The notes under the pieces: generated by a model
The model's input: the letters and a program-made list of their open reading frames with translations, nothing else
The model's database searches: none
Told to the model about the DNA's origin: nothing
Shown: in pieces, positions 35,901 to 40,500 of the stretch
Numbering within the stretch: position 1 is the stretch's first letter
How the letters are laid out: every line of letters begins with the position of its first letter
Assembly: GCA_038373865.1 (NCBI GenBank)
Contig: JAXGGA010002230.1
Coordinates: 62,001-126,000, forward strand
Length of the DNA: 64,000 bases
DNA from: Uloborus plumipes
Taxonomy: Eukaryota; Arthropoda; Arachnida; Araneae; Uloboridae
Direction of reading: 5' to 3'
Translations under genes and position numbers: made by a program

Positions 35901-37082
35901 ATGCTGAAGGCCTTATTAGTACTGCTTTTTAGGGGAAATAAATTGTATCATGGCAAACTGTGGACTGAATTTTAAAAAGTTCTATGGCAACCAGTTGGTA
36001 GTATTGGCTCGCTTAGCGAATAGATTCGCCATTTATCGTTCTGCGGTGCCAGTGTCGTTTCATAGTTAATTAATAATTATAATCATTTAAAATGAAAAAT
36101 AATTCGCTAACAAATTAAAATAAGTCATTAAACTGCAGAATAAACCAACAAATAAAACAAGCTATTAAATAACGTTAAAATATATACTAAAATAGAATTG
36201 AATGCCAAATTGTAAATTGTCGCCAACAAATTAACTTTTAATTTTGTCTTTTATTATCTGATTTGTATATAATGTTAGTTACCATAAAATTCGATAGACG
36301 TCGCTGAAAAATTACTACCGTTTTTATAACAAGGATTTTGATCAAATGAAACAGCCTGTATAAGACGCTATCTAGTGAAGGCTTGCATAGGGCAAAAACA
36401 AGCCCACTGTTCAGAAGGCACAACCATCTATTGGATTACTTCAAAACAAAGAAACTAAGAGAAAAAATAATGATTGGTTGGTTTTTAAATTCAAAAATAA
36501 ATCAATCAAAAATTTAATTCCAACTGTTTGGATTCATCGGAAGTAGCTGCAGGTCGCAACGTAACACTTTATTCGAAAAAGTTGGATAACTTTTTGAGGC
36601 AAATGTGGAAGGCATTTAGTATTACGGCGGTGTTGGTCAGACTTACTGTCAATCTCGCCTGACTGATTTTTTACAATTTCTGTCCCTGTTCCAAGGGACA
36701 GAAATTGTAATACAAACTGCTATAAGAAAACGAATATTTTATTCCATTCTTTCTGTTTTGAGTAAATAGACATTGATCTACAAAAATTTGTAAAATGGAA
36801 TCATGCATGGACACTTTTAGATAAAATTGATATACCCCAATCGATGGCCTCCAGGAAAATCAGCTTGCACTCGAGCTCCCAAAGGTATTATTCTGATCTC
36901 AAAAATATAAACTGGCCGTGGGAACTGCACTAAATCCAAGTTCAGCTCCTAAAAAATATCAGAAGTTAATGACAATCCCGATTGTAATTTTAAAGTATTC
37001 TTTAAAACCCTCACTTGTTACTTACTTCACATGTATCATGCGAAAATGTATCAAAAAACAGTAATTCGCAATCGTCTGCCAT
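1724..37082 (-). CDS. vir: Virilizer (VIRMA/KIAA1429 homologue), m6A writer scaffold; 22 exons, C-terminus off window
   Basis: Virilizer is the large scaffold of the nuclear m6A mRNA methyltransferase accessory complex (with WTAP/Fl(2)d, Flacc/ZC3H13 and Hakai) and also acts in alternative splicing. I joined 22 exons by hand using GT-AG sites; every phase matches and 1,265 codons stay open. The start has [15 protein letters not shown], followed by [20 protein letters not shown] and, in exon 5, [19 protein letters not shown], the family's N-terminal signature. A low-complexity acidic/proline/Arg-Asp region follows, then a long helical-repeat region with the family words [27 protein letters not shown] and [15 protein letters not shown]. 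The human protein is about 1,800 residues, so roughly the last third lies left of position 1724. The introns are large and full of DNA transposons. The start was chosen because it gives the conserved N-terminus directly. The family call is based on remembered family sequence, not a search. Confidence 0.95.
1994..2040 (+). mobile_element. Fragment of a CAG-ended, G-run miniature element
   Basis: CAGGGACGTCATTTTGAA followed by TTTTTCC and a run of about ten G. The same beginning is seen at 17197 and 46402; the latter is a complete hAT-type miniature element. Only one end is visible here. Confidence 0.5.
2080..2843. mobile_element. TA-flanked miniature element with hairpin ends
   Basis: Perfect 15-bp inverted ends TACTTCCTTTTACGT at 2078-2092 and 2831-2845, with TA at each border, as for Tc1/mariner-type insertion. 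The left end is itself a hairpin (CTTCCTTTTACG then GTAAAGGAAG). The interior has repeated GTATGTGCG-type words and GGCGACAAATTTGGCG-type words. A related copy lies inverted at about 58160-58716. It has no transposase. Confidence 0.7.
3236..3518. mobile_element. hAT-type miniature element with perfect 8-bp target duplication
   Basis: It begins CAGGGGCGGATACAAGG and ends GGATCCGCCCTTG, with inner GATCGCCCCTC inverted copies. It is flanked on both sides by TTTTAAGG (3228-3235 and 3519-3526), an exact 8-bp duplication. It has no coding capacity. It lies in the vir intron between exons 21 and 22. Confidence 0.88.
3878..3975 (-). CDS. vir: vir exon 21
   Basis: Residues 1184-1216. Acceptor CAATCAG|GTTCT, donor TTACAA|GTGAGT, end phase 0. 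It reads [20 protein letters not shown] then GILQ, matching human LKWNLAVIQLFSAEGMDTFI. Confidence 0.96.
3976..4903. other. vir intron 20, no recognised content
   Basis: AT-rich with pyrimidine runs. I see no repeats with clear ends, RNA genes or convincing coding potential. Confidence 0.5.
4904..5089 (-). CDS. vir: vir exon 20
   Basis: Residues 1122-1184. Acceptor TTATTTAAG|AGATT (a weak AAG acceptor), donor ACAG|GTAGTA, end phase 1. It contains [19 protein letters not shown], matching human GVGLTTALRVLCNVACPP. Confidence 0.93.
5649..5984. repeat. Recent tandem duplication, 168-bp unit, two copies
   Basis: The unit beginning GATCACAGGAGCTTCCCTAA at 5649 recurs at 5817, exactly 168 bp later, and the copies differ at only a few positions. 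It lies in vir intron 19, and no gene is affected. Confidence 0.93.
6476..6619 (-). CDS. vir: vir exon 19
   Basis: Residues 1074-1122. Acceptor TTTTTTAG|GTGAT, donor CAAG|GTGAGT, end phase 1. It contains [20 protein letters not shown], aligning with human YACILILVVVQSSSDVQML. Confidence 0.94.
7068..7653. mobile_element. Pogo-like TA-flanked miniature element
   Basis: The left end AGTGCCTGCCGCTAATAAAA and the right end (reverse complement) CAGTTCCCGCCGCTTATTAA are inverted matches with TA at each border. TTATAAAATCAGCCGCTT words recur inside near both ends. About 590 bp, non-coding, in vir intron 18. Confidence 0.75.
7705..7754. repeat. (TA)n microsatellite
   Basis: About 25 uninterrupted TA units, beginning 50 bp right of the miniature element at 7068-7653. 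Confidence 0.95.
7779..7921. repeat. Two-copy direct repeat, about 99-bp spacing
   Basis: GAGTTAAC followed by TTTGTGAGGTTAAAATTTTA at 7779 recurs as GAGTTAAC with TTTGTCAAGTTAAAATTTTA at 7878, with AATACTTYTAAATAA after both. A small diverged duplication. Confidence 0.7.
8099..8254 (-). CDS. vir: vir exon 18
   Basis: Residues 1022-1074. Acceptor TTACATAG|GAAAT, donor TCAG|GTGAGA, end phase 1. It contains [20 protein letters not shown] and [15 protein letters not shown], matching human TLHNLYLITFNPVGRSAVGH. Confidence 0.96.
9455..9774. mobile_element. Degenerate pogo-like miniature element
   Basis: The left border TA|CAGTGTACCCAAGATTATT resembles the ends of the element at 43159. The right side has CTGCGGATAATCAGGAAGTT and ends near a TA at 9775. 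The ends are eroded, so boundaries are approximate. Confidence 0.5.
9841..9958 (-). CDS. vir: vir exon 17
   Basis: Residues 983-1022. Acceptor TTCTTTAG|GATG, donor CGAG|GTATGA, end phase 1. It reads [20 protein letters not shown] then [15 protein letters not shown], similar in layout to the human segment after ALCHFYDQDEEEG. Confidence 0.9.
9959..10623. other. vir intron 16, no recognised content
   Basis: AT-rich intron without terminal repeats or coding signals that I can identify. Confidence 0.5.
10624..10804 (-). CDS. vir: vir exon 16
   Basis: Residues 922-982. Acceptor TTTTTCAG|CAAGC, donor ACTGTG|GTAAGA, end phase 0. It contains [20 protein letters not shown] and [20 protein letters not shown], clearly parallel to human AHPGVLQATKDVLKFLAQSQ and KGLLFFMSEYEATNLLIRA. 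Confidence 0.96.
12128..14000. mobile_element. Non-autonomous hAT element, 1.87 kb, perfect 8-bp target duplication
   Basis: It starts TAGGGATGCACCGATTAATC and ends ATCGGTGCATCCCTA. AGTGAGAG flanks it exactly on both sides (12120-12127 and 14001-14008). The subterminal regions are packed with ATTAATCGGCC/GGCCGATTA words in both orientations. No transposase frame survives; the interior looks like unrelated filler. It lies in vir intron 15. Confidence 0.92.
14152..14249 (-). CDS. vir: vir exon 15
   Basis: Residues 890-922. Acceptor TTTTCCAG|GCAC, donor GAAAA|GTGAGA, end phase 2. It reads [20 protein letters not shown] then GLLRMF, matching the human DDPYPVLFRYL region. Confidence 0.93.
14397..14576. 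mobile_element. Short TA-flanked miniature element
   Basis: The left end CTGTCAGCTCCGCTTAA and the right end TTAAGTGGGCTGATAG are imperfect inverted repeats with TA borders (14395 and 14577). About 180 bp, non-coding, likely a pogo-related relic. Confidence 0.6.
14650..14945 (-). mobile_element. tRNA-derived SINE
   Basis: Read on the minus strand from 14942, it begins GGCCTTGGTGGCTTGATCGG. Box A (TGGCTTGATCGGTGAGGCG) is at 14933-14915 and box B (GAGTTCGATGTC) at 14890-14879, in tRNA spacing. The anticodon position reads CGT (Thr-like). A non-tRNA body follows. The 3' end is not sharply visible. It lies in the intron between vir exons 14 and 15. Confidence 0.75.
15601..15802 (-). CDS. vir: vir exon 14
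   Basis: Residues 822-889. Acceptor GTTTCAG|AGTTG, donor ACTGTG|GTATGA, end phase 0. It encodes a Pro/Ser/Glu-rich linker ([20 protein letters not shown]) and then a helix, [19 protein letters not shown]. Confidence 0.9.
15803..16871. other. vir intron 13 with a degenerate repeat-like segment
   Basis: A short (TG)n run lies at about 16161-16180. A less AT-rich stretch at about 16190-16520 has the texture of an old transposon (GGTCACCCGGGAAGG, TTTTGGTCTCATTGGAAAGC), but no paired ends were found. Confidence 0.4.
16872..16960 (-). CDS. vir: vir exon 13
   Basis: Residues 793-822. Acceptor TTTTTCAG|TTAAC, donor GAAAA|GTAAGT, end phase 2. It reads [20 protein letters not shown] then LLELS, corresponding to human AGSAILQKCHFYEVL. 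Confidence 0.92.
17075..17890. repeat. Two diverged direct copies about 698 bp apart
   Basis: GAGCTCAGGTACCTTCATCT at 17113 and GAGCCCAGGTGCCTCCACTT at 17811 head similar stretches (GGGAAACTGG, CAAGATTCT or CAAAATTCT, GCAATGGCA). The preceding AT-rich 40 bp are also alike. This could be a duplicated repeat, or long direct repeats flanking an inserted segment. Confidence 0.6.
17197..17340 (+). mobile_element. CAG-ended G-run miniature element, left part
   Basis: CAGACCTGTCATTTCAAG, then a run of about eleven G, then GTGTGCAAATACAATACAAG and CCACGTCCACTTATATGCAA. The order matches the complete element at 46402-46557. The right end is not recognisable. Confidence 0.6.
18055..18119 (-). CDS. vir: vir exon 12
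   Basis: Residues 771-792. Acceptor TTTCACAG|ATGC, donor AAGCAG|GTTTGT, end phase 0. It reads [16 protein letters not shown], resembling human SGYQKLLELIL. Confidence 0.9.
18120..19414. other. vir intron 11, no recognised content
   Basis: AT-rich. The small open frame here is a shadow overlapping exon 11. I see nothing else to annotate. Confidence 0.5.
19415..19616 (-). CDS. vir: vir exon 11
   Basis: Residues 704-771. Acceptor CTATTAG|GACAAAG, donor CAAACTG|GTATTA, end phase 1. It contains [20 protein letters not shown] and [16 protein letters not shown], aligning with human LFADHVSSSLKLNAFKALDS. Confidence 0.93.
20100..20155. repeat. (TA)n microsatellite left of the hAT insertion
   Basis: An uninterrupted TA run ending at the left border of the element at 20156. 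Confidence 0.95.
20156..21281 (-). mobile_element. hAT-type element carrying a broken transposase N-terminal part
   Basis: The inverted ends CATACCTGCCAACT (left) and AGTTGGCAGGTATG (right) are flanked on both sides by ATATATAT, which fits an 8-bp hAT duplication but is uninformative inside (TA)n. The interior carries a minus-strand frame (20457-20966). The element sits in the vir intron between exons 10 and 11. Confidence 0.8.
20457..20966 (-). pseudogene. hAT-like transposase fragment with one in-frame stop
   Basis: Two open stretches in the same minus frame (20966-20781 and 20747-20457) are separated by a TAA after KFFQK. The first has a Cys/His arrangement (CSCNF, then [10 protein letters not shown]) like a BED-type zinc finger. 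The second has [16 protein letters not shown] and [13 protein letters not shown], resembling N-terminal regions of hAT-type transposases. The catalytic C-terminal part is absent. The family call is by resemblance only. Confidence 0.6.
21282..21515. repeat. Complex (TA)n microsatellite with TACATACACATA interruptions
   Basis: Long TA runs with periodic TACATACA units. Six-frame translation gives artefactual YIYI/HTYI proteins. This is the right half of the microsatellite split by the hAT element. Confidence 0.95.
21639..21755. repeat. Perfect 20-bp inverted repeat
   Basis: TTTTTTATTTGAAGTATAAA at 21639-21658 is exactly inverted at 21736-21755, with 77 bp between. It may be a solo miniature element or a transcript hairpin; no target duplication was seen. 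Confidence 0.85.
21971..22131 (-). CDS. vir: vir exon 10
   Basis: Residues 650-703. Acceptor AATTGTAG|AAATC, donor CTCTTG|GTATTG, end phase 0. It contains [18 protein letters not shown] and [15 protein letters not shown], matching human LVDWTMQALNLQVALRQP and VRQLKAGTKL. Confidence 0.95.
22369..24609. mobile_element. CAGGGCGAGG-ended element, 2.2 kb, with 6-bp flanking repeat
   Basis: The ends CAGGGCGAGGACT and AGTCCTCGCCCTG are inverted repeats. Subterminal AGGTGACAAAAAGGTGAC-type words are clustered at both ends. GATGTA flanks both sides (22363-22368 and 24610-24615). Parts of the interior resemble, in inverse orientation, the interior of the element at 29843. Only short unconvincing frames are present. 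Probably a non-autonomous hAT-like element. Confidence 0.8.
25565..25644 (-). CDS. vir: vir exon 9
   Basis: Residues 623-650. Acceptor TTATTAG|ATGGG, donor GAAG|GTAATT, end phase 1. It reads [20 protein letters not shown], equivalent to the human segment beginning WVTALEEI. Confidence 0.9.
25792..25940 (-). CDS. vir: vir exon 8
   Basis: Residues 574-623. Acceptor TTGATAG|CATTT, donor GAAAG|GTATTT, end phase 2. It includes [16 protein letters not shown] and [19 protein letters not shown]. Less conserved than the exons around it, but the phases fit. Confidence 0.86.
25941..27291. other. vir intron 7 with a repeat of unknown class
   Basis: From about 26106 (CAGGGTGTCCACTCCAATCG) the sequence looks like a transposon relic (repeated GAGTTATG phrases, a strong hairpin at 26411-26452), but no matching right end was found. 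A (TA)n run lies at 26925-26960. Confidence 0.45.
26411..26452. repeat. Perfect 16-bp hairpin containing TGACGTCA
   Basis: TCATGACGTCATCGAG and its exact inverse CTCGATGACGTCATGA are separated by 10 bp. Each arm contains the CRE-like palindrome TGACGTCA. Confidence 0.9.
27292..27378 (-). CDS. vir: vir exon 7
   Basis: Residues 545-573. Acceptor TTTTAG|AGTG, donor TGCCAA|GTGAGT, phase 0 at both ends. It reads [18 protein letters not shown], then SPYNCEL. It follows the acidic tract as in the family. Confidence 0.9.
27630..27907. mobile_element. TTAA-flanked piggyBac-like miniature element
   Basis: TTAA stands at 27626-27629 and 27908-27911. The ends are CCTTTCAGAACCGGG and CCCGGATCCAAAAGG, imperfect inverted repeats. 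TTAA duplications are the piggyBac hallmark. It is 278 bp and non-coding; the open frame across it is chance. Confidence 0.78.
28442..29619 (-). CDS. vir: vir exon 6, proline- and Arg-Asp-rich low-complexity exon
   Basis: Residues 152-544, the largest exon at 1,178 nt. Acceptor TTTTACAG|AGCAC, donor GATATG|GTACGT, end phase 0. The first half is rich in Pro, Gln, Tyr and His. Near residues 395-424 (plus-strand 28806-28894) is a tract of alternating Arg and Asp with some Glu. Then comes [20 protein letters not shown] and a very acidic tail with [20 protein letters not shown]. The acidic tail matches the low-complexity acidic block after the N-terminal domain of other Virilizers; human has DDGYEQISSDEDG at the equivalent place. 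The Arg-Asp tract seems to be a lineage extra. Confidence 0.93.
28806..28894 (-). repeat. Coding Arg-Asp repeat tract inside vir exon 6
   Basis: Degenerate hexamer repeats (CGxGAC-type on the minus strand) encode alternating Arg/Asp with Glu and Asn. Codon use varies, so the repeat is not a fresh microsatellite expansion. Confidence 0.85.
29843..31341. mobile_element. CAGGGGTCTG-ended element with 5-bp flanking repeat and internal minisatellite
   Basis: CAGGGGTCTG at the left and CAGACCCCTG at the right are a perfect inverted pair. TGAAT flanks both sides (29838-29842 and 31342-31346). The left subterminal region has three to four direct units of ACGGACCCTTCACAAAA plus ATACGATCAAGCAA. The right end has ACAAAATTATTTGATTTTTC units. 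Probably a non-autonomous hAT-like element with a short duplication. Confidence 0.82.
31347..33515. other. Remainder of vir intron 5
   Basis: AT-rich with homopolymer runs. The 14-nt palindrome CTAGTCTAGACTAG lies at about 32518-32531. No gene or bounded element was recognised. Confidence 0.45.
33516..33663 (-). CDS. vir: vir exon 5
   Basis: Residues 103-152. Acceptor TTTTTTCAG|GTTCC, donor TCAAG|GTTAAT, end phase 1. It has [20 protein letters not shown] followed by a run of seven prolines, the order seen in human VIRMA ([10 protein letters not shown] then a poly-Pro tract). This is the exon that identified the gene. Confidence 0.96.
33687..33927. mobile_element. TA-flanked miniature element 25 bp from a vir exon
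   Basis: TGAAGGGCC at the left and GGCCCTTCA at the right, with TA on both sides. The inverted homology extends inward through AAAAAAGATGAAAGT, and a third copy of CTTTCATCTTTTTTCCCC lies inside at about 33804. It sits immediately upstream of the acceptor of vir exon 5, in the branch-point zone. Confidence 0.78.
34878..34926 (-). CDS. vir: vir exon 4
   Basis: Residues 86-102. Acceptor TTCTTAG|TATGG, donor AACAAG|GTAAGA, end phase 0. It reads [16 protein letters not shown], a short linker exon between two well-conserved exons. Its phase fits both neighbours. Confidence 0.9.
35029..35115 (-). CDS. vir: vir exon 3
   Basis: Residues 57-86. Acceptor TTAATAG|GGCC, donor GGGAG|GTATGT. It encodes [19 protein letters not shown] and then FERLG, matching the N-terminal domain. 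Confidence 0.93.
35665..36624. repeat. Nested inverted repeats, probable foldback element
   Basis: The outer pair TAATACTAAATGCC (35665-35678) is exactly inverted at 36611-36624. The inner pair (35700-35731 and 36351-36382) is 32 bp with two mismatches and contains CACTAGATAGCG and ATACAGGCTGT. It lies in vir intron 2. No target duplication was identified. Confidence 0.75.
36671..36710. repeat. Perfect 17-bp hairpin with 6-nt loop
   Basis: TTACAATTTCTGTCCCT, loop GTTCCA, then the exact inverse. It lies in vir intron 2, about 125 bp downstream of exon 2 in the transcript direction. It is too short for a canonical miRNA precursor. Confidence 0.9.
36836..36948 (-). CDS. vir: vir exon 2
   Basis: Residues 20-57. 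Acceptor TTTTTTAG|GAG, donor GGG|GTATA, end phase 2. It contains [20 protein letters not shown] and [12 protein letters not shown], strongly conserved in the family. Confidence 0.94.
37026..37082 (-). CDS. vir: vir exon 1 (start codon)
   Basis: Residues 1-19. ATG is at 37082-37080 and the exon reads [19 protein letters not shown]. The donor is GAA|GTAAGT and the phase at the end is 0. The [10 protein letters not shown] motif is the conserved Virilizer N-terminus. Confidence 0.94.
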
Positions 37083-37491
37083 TTCAATCAATTAAAACGC
37101 GTCTTTTGCAAAATTCAAAGTAAACTTCACTACGAAGAAAGTGGCAAAACTAAGCATTAATATTACAAAGAATTCTACATTTTTTCCATAAAACACAAAC
37201 AACAACAAACAGATACCGACATTTTCAGTTGCGGTAACAGTGATTTCCATAACGCTATTTCTGATTTGCTGATTGGTTAGTCGTATTTAAAATTGTCATA
37301 ATAAAAACTTCAACTTTCTCTTTATTTGACAACATCAACATGTGAAATTTTAACATTTTGGTCTCTTGGCATGTTTAAACTTTATTTCTTTCTGAAAATG
37401 TAAAAGATTTTTCCTCCTTGTATAGCAAAATACGTGCAAAGTAGGCTTTAGCGTTGATTTTTTGTGAAGTGTTTGCTATCCATAATTACGA
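37083..37491. promoter_or_regulatory. Shared upstream region between divergent vir and ASNSD1
   Basis: The two start codons face away from each other across 409 bp, which must hold both 5' UTRs and promoters. There is an inverted CCAAT (ATTGG) at 37272-37276, about 190 bp upstream of the vir ATG. I see no convincing TATA box for either gene. A bidirectional promoter is inferred from layout; transcription starts cannot be placed from sequence. Confidence 0.6.
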
Positions 37492-37563
37492 ATGTGCGGA
37501 ATTTGTGCTTCAGTTGCTCTTTGCTCAGTTGGAGATAAAATTCGTGGTGAAGATATTACTCAG
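37492..37563 (+). CDS. ASNSD1: ASNSD1 exon 1 (start codon, GC donor)
   Basis: Residues 1-24. It starts [16 protein letters not shown]; Cys-2 is the class-II amidotransferase nucleophile. The donor is CAG|GCAAGT. The nearby GT (GCAA|GTATAT) would put exon 2 into a frame with an immediate stop, so the GC donor is required by the reading frame. Confidence 0.9.
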
Positions 37564-40500
37564 GCAAGTATATTTAAAACTAAACCGTTTTAATGCCTTG
37601 ACGATAGTCTTGCAAAAGTTGCATTCAATACTATGTATAAATATGTTGTACATGTAAACAAAGTGCTCTTTAAATTTTTTAAATACTTATATGTAGATTA
37701 TGTTCTATCTATACAATGTCAAATAACACGAGAAGATTTCGATAATTTGGAATCTCACCAATTTTTTTTCTACTGTCACCAAGCTTTTTTTGTAGACTGC
37801 CAAACTCTCAAACTTCGGAAAAAGTCCCGTAACATTGCTTCTGTTTTCTAAATGTCTTTTTTTTTCGTTTCGCTTTTCTATATTGTTTCCTGAAATTGTT
37901 GACTGAAAGGTCAAGCAATTCTAATGAAAATTTGACAGATCATTTCAGGTACATCATTTGTTAGCATTTTTCTGGTTTAATTAACAGATGTAGAGGGATT
38001 TTCATGTGCAGTTAATAATTTGTGGACTACTGTTGTCTGATCATTATTAGATTATCTTCACTCTCCTCGGGGTACATTTCGCAATTGAAGTCTGGAATCT
38101 TTTAACGTTATCGGTATATAGCTTTTATTTAGAGACCTACAGAAAATGACATTGGAAACTGGACAACGTTCGAAGTGGGTAACATAAAATTAGGGTTCTA
38201 CTGTGTTTGAAATATTGCATAGAAAATTGCAATGGAAGATGAAATATTTTAACATCAAAAATTAAAAACTTCATTATTGAATTTATACTATATACTTGCA
38301 AGTGCAGTATTAAGCTTTCTACTGTTTTTTAAGAATAAAATTTACTTGAACAAAATATGAAGTGGTGCTTAGTTAGCCCACCTAGCTCAAAGTTATTCTA
38401 AATGATTTTTTTTTCTAACCATCTCTAACATTGCTATACTTTTTACTTTAACTAGGGACTGAAGAATCTTTGCAGACGTGGACCAGATCATCTTCAGACT
38501 TCCTCATCCACATTTTGTGATGCGTTTGATTTATTCTTCTGCTCTTCAGTCTTGCATCATCGTGGTACTTCAATCGTACAACAGCCTGTAAAAGATGATT
38601 TAGGGAATGTTTTATTATGGAATGGTGAAGTTTTTGATGGTCCTTTAGTGAGTAGTTATCACTTTTTTTTTCTAATCTTTATGAGACAGCCTTGGAGAGA
38701 TATATAGTCGTTTGTATGTAAAGGGCTGCTGCAAATTTTACATTTTTTGCTTTATAACCATCTATTGTGCTTTAACGTTGCTATACAAAGTTGCTTACTT
38801 AAGTTGCTTTACTATACAAAGTTGCTGCTAAAAATAAAGCTGTCAAAACACCAAATTCCAATATTTCCCTATTGTTAGTACAGAATCTATAATGGATTCC
38901 TTGAAATATCTTAATAACTCATTGCTGCAGATACTTCCCTTTACCTGCCCATGGCATTCCCTGATAGCACAGTGACCAAAATGTGACGCTTTTGTGACCC
39001 GTGACGCTCGTCACAAGCGCGGTCGCAACCACGTCACCGCGACTTACGAATGTCCGACCGCGGTGACGTCACAATGCGACTTTACAGTGACGGCGCATGA
39101 CGACCCAATTGCAACCGTTGTCACCTAGTGACGGTTTGGCGACCTCACATCGCAGTCACAGCGACCGATGTGACCAGTCAGTGACCTGTGTGTGAAGTTG
39201 CGGCGACGTCACAATGCGACTTCACAGTGACGGCGCCCGACGACCCGTCATAAAATATTTTTTTTAATTTTGAAAAAATAAAAGAGTCTTTTACTGACAT
39301 CAGAAATCACTGATATAAGAACCTGGATTGAATCAACATACTTTCCGCCAACCGTTACGCTGCGAAACCCATTGTCCCACGCCTGGAATCGAACCCGGGT
39401 CGTCTGGATGTAAGCCAAGAATTCTAACCACTATACTAGACGAGAGTTACAAGAGGAAATTCAAAAAGTAAAGAGCTGCTGAAGGTCACATTGTGGTCAC
39501 AAAGTGAGTCACATCCACGTCGATGTGACAGTTTTAAGTCACAATGCGACTTTACCACGACGTCAGAGAAAAGTCCCACTTGCGTCTTCAGGCGTTGCTA
39601 ATGCAATGCTTTTGTGACCCTCGCATGCGTCACAAGTGAAGTCGCAACCAAGTTACTTACGAATGTCAGCAACGGCGACTTCACAATGCGACTTTACAGT
39701 AACAACGCCTGACGACCCAATTGCAACCTAGGTCTCATAGTGACGGTTTAGCGACCTCACATCACAGTCACAGCGACTGATGCGACCAGTCAGTGACGTA
39801 CGCGTGAAGTCGCGGCAACGTCACAGTGCGACTTCACAGTGACGGCACCTGAGGACTTCTACGCCTTGTGACTTCTCCGCGAGCTGACACTCGTAAGTTG
39901 CTGCCACATCTTTGCGACTTCGCTTGTGAGGTATCACAAAAGCGTCTTATTTTGGTCACTGTGCAATTCGTAGTCACATCCCCGTTTGTTGCGACTTTTT
40001 TAAATCGCAATAATGCTTTGAAGAATTTCATTTAAAAGTCACAAATAAGGTGCAAAACCAGCACTAAATTACATCGACTGCCTTCGTGCTACCAGGCGTC
40101 GTCACTGCAACATCGCACTTGTGATGTCGCCGCGAATTTTCATTCGTAAGTTTACTTGTGACGTACCCGAGTCACAAAAGCGTCTTATTTTTGTCACTGT
40201 GCTATTCATAATCATACCCCGTTTTCGCATCTGCTGTAAATCACTACAGGGCTTTACAGCGACGTCATTTAAAGGTCACAAGTAAGTAAAGAAATTTGAT
40301 AGTGACAATGATGAGAAGCCGCATAACCGATACAAACTATCAAAACGTCGCATCAAATACACAATTACACGACAACGGTTTCCGTGACTGTCATGTTGTC
40401 ACGGATTGTCCAAAAAACAAATTGTCCAAAATTGCATTGACGTTGTAAGGGCCGTCACTGCAATTTTGACGTCATCACGGATTGACATTCGCAAGTGGTT

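Noticed and set aside
36671..36710. miRNA gene
   Set aside because: The stem is only 17 bp with a 6-nt loop, shorter than a miRNA precursor; kept as an inverted repeat.
37454..37914. Plus-strand frames of 67 and 72 codons and a minus frame over ASNSD1 exon 1 and intron 1
   Set aside because: These are not the MCGIC frame. The real start at 37492 is in another frame and is supported by the amidotransferase motif and exon 2 phase.
39834..40031. Minus-strand 65-codon frame in the GTGAC element
   Set aside because: Runs through repeated GTGAC words; no recognised domain or other support.
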